This document shows positions 61,436 to 64,000 of a stretch of 64,000 bases of DNA, in pieces. This DNA comes from Onthophagus taurus (Eukaryota; Arthropoda; Insecta; Coleoptera; Scarabaeidae): NCBI RefSeq assembly GCF_036711975.1, contig NC_091974.1:1-64000 (forward strand). Direction: 5' to 3'. The stretch's first letter is position 1. Each line of letters starts with the position of its first letter. The position numbers were made by a program, and so were the translations under genes. The notes beneath the pieces were generated by a model that was given only the letters and a program-made list of their open reading frames with translations, had not been told where the DNA came from and ran no database searches.

Positions 61436-64000
61436 ACACTCGGAAGTTCTTATGATCTCACAGTGAGCTCCTTTTATCGTTTGGAACACCGATTTTTGAA
61501 AAATGAAAATCTTTCAGATTCGTATCACGAATTTATGAATGAGTACGTTTCGCTTGGACACATGATCCCCATATCAACGAATGCAAATATTCCGAATTAT
61601 TACTTACCTCACCACGGTGTTATTCGCGAGTCAAGTACAACCACGAAATTAAGAGTAGTTTTTAATGGATCAGCTCAGACTTCTAACGGTGTTACACTGA
61701 ATGATTGTTTGCACATTGGACCCAAGTTGCAGACCGAATTGGTCGATGTTCTTCTTCGTTGGCGAAGACATAGAATCGTATTTGCTTGTGATCTGGAAAA
61801 GATGTATCGCCAAATTAAGATCCATTCCGATGATTTACATTACCAACGAATAGTTTGGCGAGATAGCCCTTCGGAAGAAATAAAAACTTACGAATTAACC
61901 ACAGTCACTTACGGTTTAAATTGCGCTCCGTTTTTGGCTATTCGTTGTCTTCGTCTATTAGCAGAGCAACATTCTAGTGATCAACCAAATGGTGCAGCGA
62001 TTCTTCTGAAGGATACCTACGTCGACGATATTTTGTCAGGTGCTGATAGTGTTTCTGAAGCCCAGAAAGTCATATCTCAATTACAAACGATTCTTATGGC
62101 GGGCTGCTTTCATGCTCGGAAATGGATGTCGAACCATCCAGACGTTCTCGTACAGCTTTCCCCAAGCGATGTTTCTCATACCCTAACAGTAGATTTAAGA
62201 GAGGATGATGCCCCAAGGGCTTTGGGATTGATCTGGAACAATGAAACTGATGAATTTTTGTTCGTGTTGAGTCAAGCGAGTGAAACTTTGAATAGACTTA
62301 CCAAACGGTCGGTCCTTTCCTTCATCGCGCGTTTGTATGATCCCCTCGGTTTATAATCACCGCGAAGATCTTCATGCAAGAACTCTGGATCCTTGGTCTC
62401 GATTGGGACGAGGAGTTCCCTTCTGATCTAACTAAAAATTGGATCTCCTTTTTAAAAGACTTTCACAATGTCCCTGCTATTCGCGTTCCGCGTTGGATTG
62501 GTACTCGTAATAATACCAATTCCGTAGAGATCCACGGATTCGCTGATGCTTCAGTTCGTGCGTTCGGTGCGGTCGTTTACTTGCGTGTGGTTGATGATTC
62601 GGATGTACGCGTTTCTCTGATTACTTCTAAATCAAAAGTGGCCCCATTAAAAAATGTGTCAATACCGCGGCTTGAGTTGTGCGCGGTGGTTGTTCTAGTG
62701 CGTTTGGTTAAGCGCGTTTCGATCGCTCTCGAGCTCGGTGGCGCGCCGATCTATCTGTGGACGGATTCCACAGTCGCGCTCTCATGGATTTGCAGCCATC
62801 CGAGCAAATGGAAGGATTTCGTCCGAAATCGAGTCGTCGAGATCCAGGACTTACCCGAGGCCCGCTGGTCTCACGTTTCAACCAAGGACAACCCCGCCGA
62901 CTTGGTTTCCCGTGGAGTTCCTGCTTTACAACTTCAGGACAACTCCCTCTGGTGGCGCGGACCTTCTTGGCTCTCCCAATCGTCCACCTGCTGGCCTTCT
63001 CTACGACCTTCTTCTTCACCAGACGCTGATAATGAAAGACGTTCCAGAGTGACTGCTCATGTTGGTGCCGTTTCGAACTGGGGTTTGAAAACCAAATACT
63101 CATCTTTAATCAAATTATTACGAATAACTGCTTGGTGTTTTCGATTTGTTAATAAACTTAAAAGAGACTCTGTTTCAGGCTCGCTTTCTCCTGCTGAGAT
63201 TGATTTTGCTCTTTTGTTTTGGGTTCGCGAGGAACAGCGAATTCAATTTCAGCAGGAAATTCATGATCTTAAGGCCGGAAAACCGATATCCAAATCAAGC
63301 CCTTTATTTCGACTCACCCCGTTTATTGATGGTAATGACATCCTGAGAATTACTGGACGCCTCCGATTCGCTTCTCTTGATTGGGACGAGAAGCATCCGA
63401 TGATAATTCCAAAGACTTCTCATCTGACAACATTAATCATCGATTCACATCATCGGAGGACTTTTCATGGTGGTACTCAGCTCACTTTGTCATACATAAG
63501 GCGACGGTTTTGGATAGTTGGAGGACGGATTCCGGTACGATCATTCATCCAACGATGTATCGTTTGCGTGAGACTCCGAGCCGAGACCAGCCAACAATTG
63601 ATGGGACAGCTACCGCCCACACGCGTAATTCCATCGAGGCCGTTTTTGCATACAGGAGTCGACTATGCTGGTCCCTTTTTATTGACAACATTTCGCGGAC
63701 GAGGTTGTAAATCTTATAAGAGCTATTTAATACTGTTTGTTTGTTTAGCCACCTCGGCAATCCACTTGGAGGTTTCTACTGACTATTGGACCGCTGGATT
63801 CATGGCAGCCTATAAGCGTTTTACTGGACGCCGTGGATTGTGCCAGTGTTTATACAGCGATTGCGGAACCAACCTCGTCGGCGCGGATCGAGAATTGAGA
63901 TCGTTGTTCTCCGCGGCTTCCAAGGACTGGAAAGGGGTTGTCGACTTATTAAGCAATGATGGAACTGGGTGGAAATTCAACCCACCTGCAGCACCTCATT
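61436..64000 (+). pseudogene. BEL/Pao Pol (RT, RNase H, integrase), continues past window
   Basis: After the nonsense codon the frame reads GVIRESSTTTKLRVVFNGSA, VFACDLEKMYRQIKI, YGLNCAPFLAIR, KDTYVDDILSGAD and RLYDPLGL, stopping at 62,356. A frame change at about 62,350 allows continuous coding to base 64,000: IHGFADASVRAFGAVVY (RNase H-like), LWTDSTVALSW, KDNPADLVSRG, integrase zinc finger HHRRTFHGG...CIVC, catalytic D in GVDYAGPF and D in LYSDCGTNLVGA. The third acidic residue lies beyond the window. One stop and one shift make this copy inactive. Confidence 0.88.

Noticed and set aside
1..64000. CRISPR arrays, tRNA or rRNA genes, bacterial-type operons
   Set aside because: No regularly spaced direct repeats with unique spacers, no cloverleaf or rRNA sequence, and small spliceosomal introns point to a eukaryotic nuclear genome.

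Overview
This window reads as nuclear DNA of an arthropod, most likely an insect: it is AT-rich, its introns are 52-66 bp, it holds a short TTAGG-type stretch, and the transposon families are insect-typical (Polinton/Maverick, pogo, Tigger, P, Harbinger, BEL/Pao, Mag and other Ty3/gypsy, Penelope, several LINEs). I see no ordinary host gene. Almost everything is mobile DNA, much of it nested, and mostly broken.

Layout. (1) 1-~12.6 kb: most of a Polinton/Maverick (adintovirus-like) element, cut by the left window edge. On the plus strand lie a double-jelly-roll capsid-like gene (C-terminal part), two small genes, a gene behind a leader with seven tandem micro-introns, a small two-exon gene, a packaging-type ATPase, a structural-looking protein, a small beta-rich protein and a chromodomain integrase. 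A two-exon protein-primed-type DNA polymerase B faces them on the minus strand, followed by a repeat-rich terminal zone with a perfect 22-bp inverted repeat. (2) 12.6-26.3 kb: a graveyard of DNA transposons and one LINE: Harbinger transposase with an antisense MADF gene in its intron, a minus-strand LINE, a P-element-like transposase, a pogo-like element, a ~2.2-kb inverted duplication of an unrecognised gene, and a Tigger-like transposase. (3) 26.3-33.4 kb: a Mutator-like-transposase/YqaJ-nuclease element holding a MITE with a clean TA duplication and a ~730-bp foldback element, then a DUF7869-like fragment. (4) 33.5-53.2 kb: one LINE split by a Mag-like LTR retrotransposon (target duplication ATCTG). 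The Mag copy is itself split by two other gypsy elements (duplications AAAC and ATTAT), and one of those carries a further LINE in its 5' LTR (12-bp duplication). The innermost antisense gypsy (45,465-49,901) has an unbroken 1,342-codon gag-pol and almost identical LTRs, and is the youngest and only apparently intact retroelement. (5) 53.6-54.7 kb: a remnant of a second Polinton with the same gene order as the left end. (6) 55.4-64 kb: a second Mutator-like transposase, a 5'-truncated Penelope-like element, and a BEL/Pao element inserted in it that runs off the right edge.

How parts work together: Polinton products would replicate (PolB), integrate (integrase), package (ATPase) and encapsidate (capsid-like protein) the element. 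The conserved small protein next to the capsid gene in both Polinton copies, the multi-intron leader and the long inverted repeats are the least explained parts of the window.
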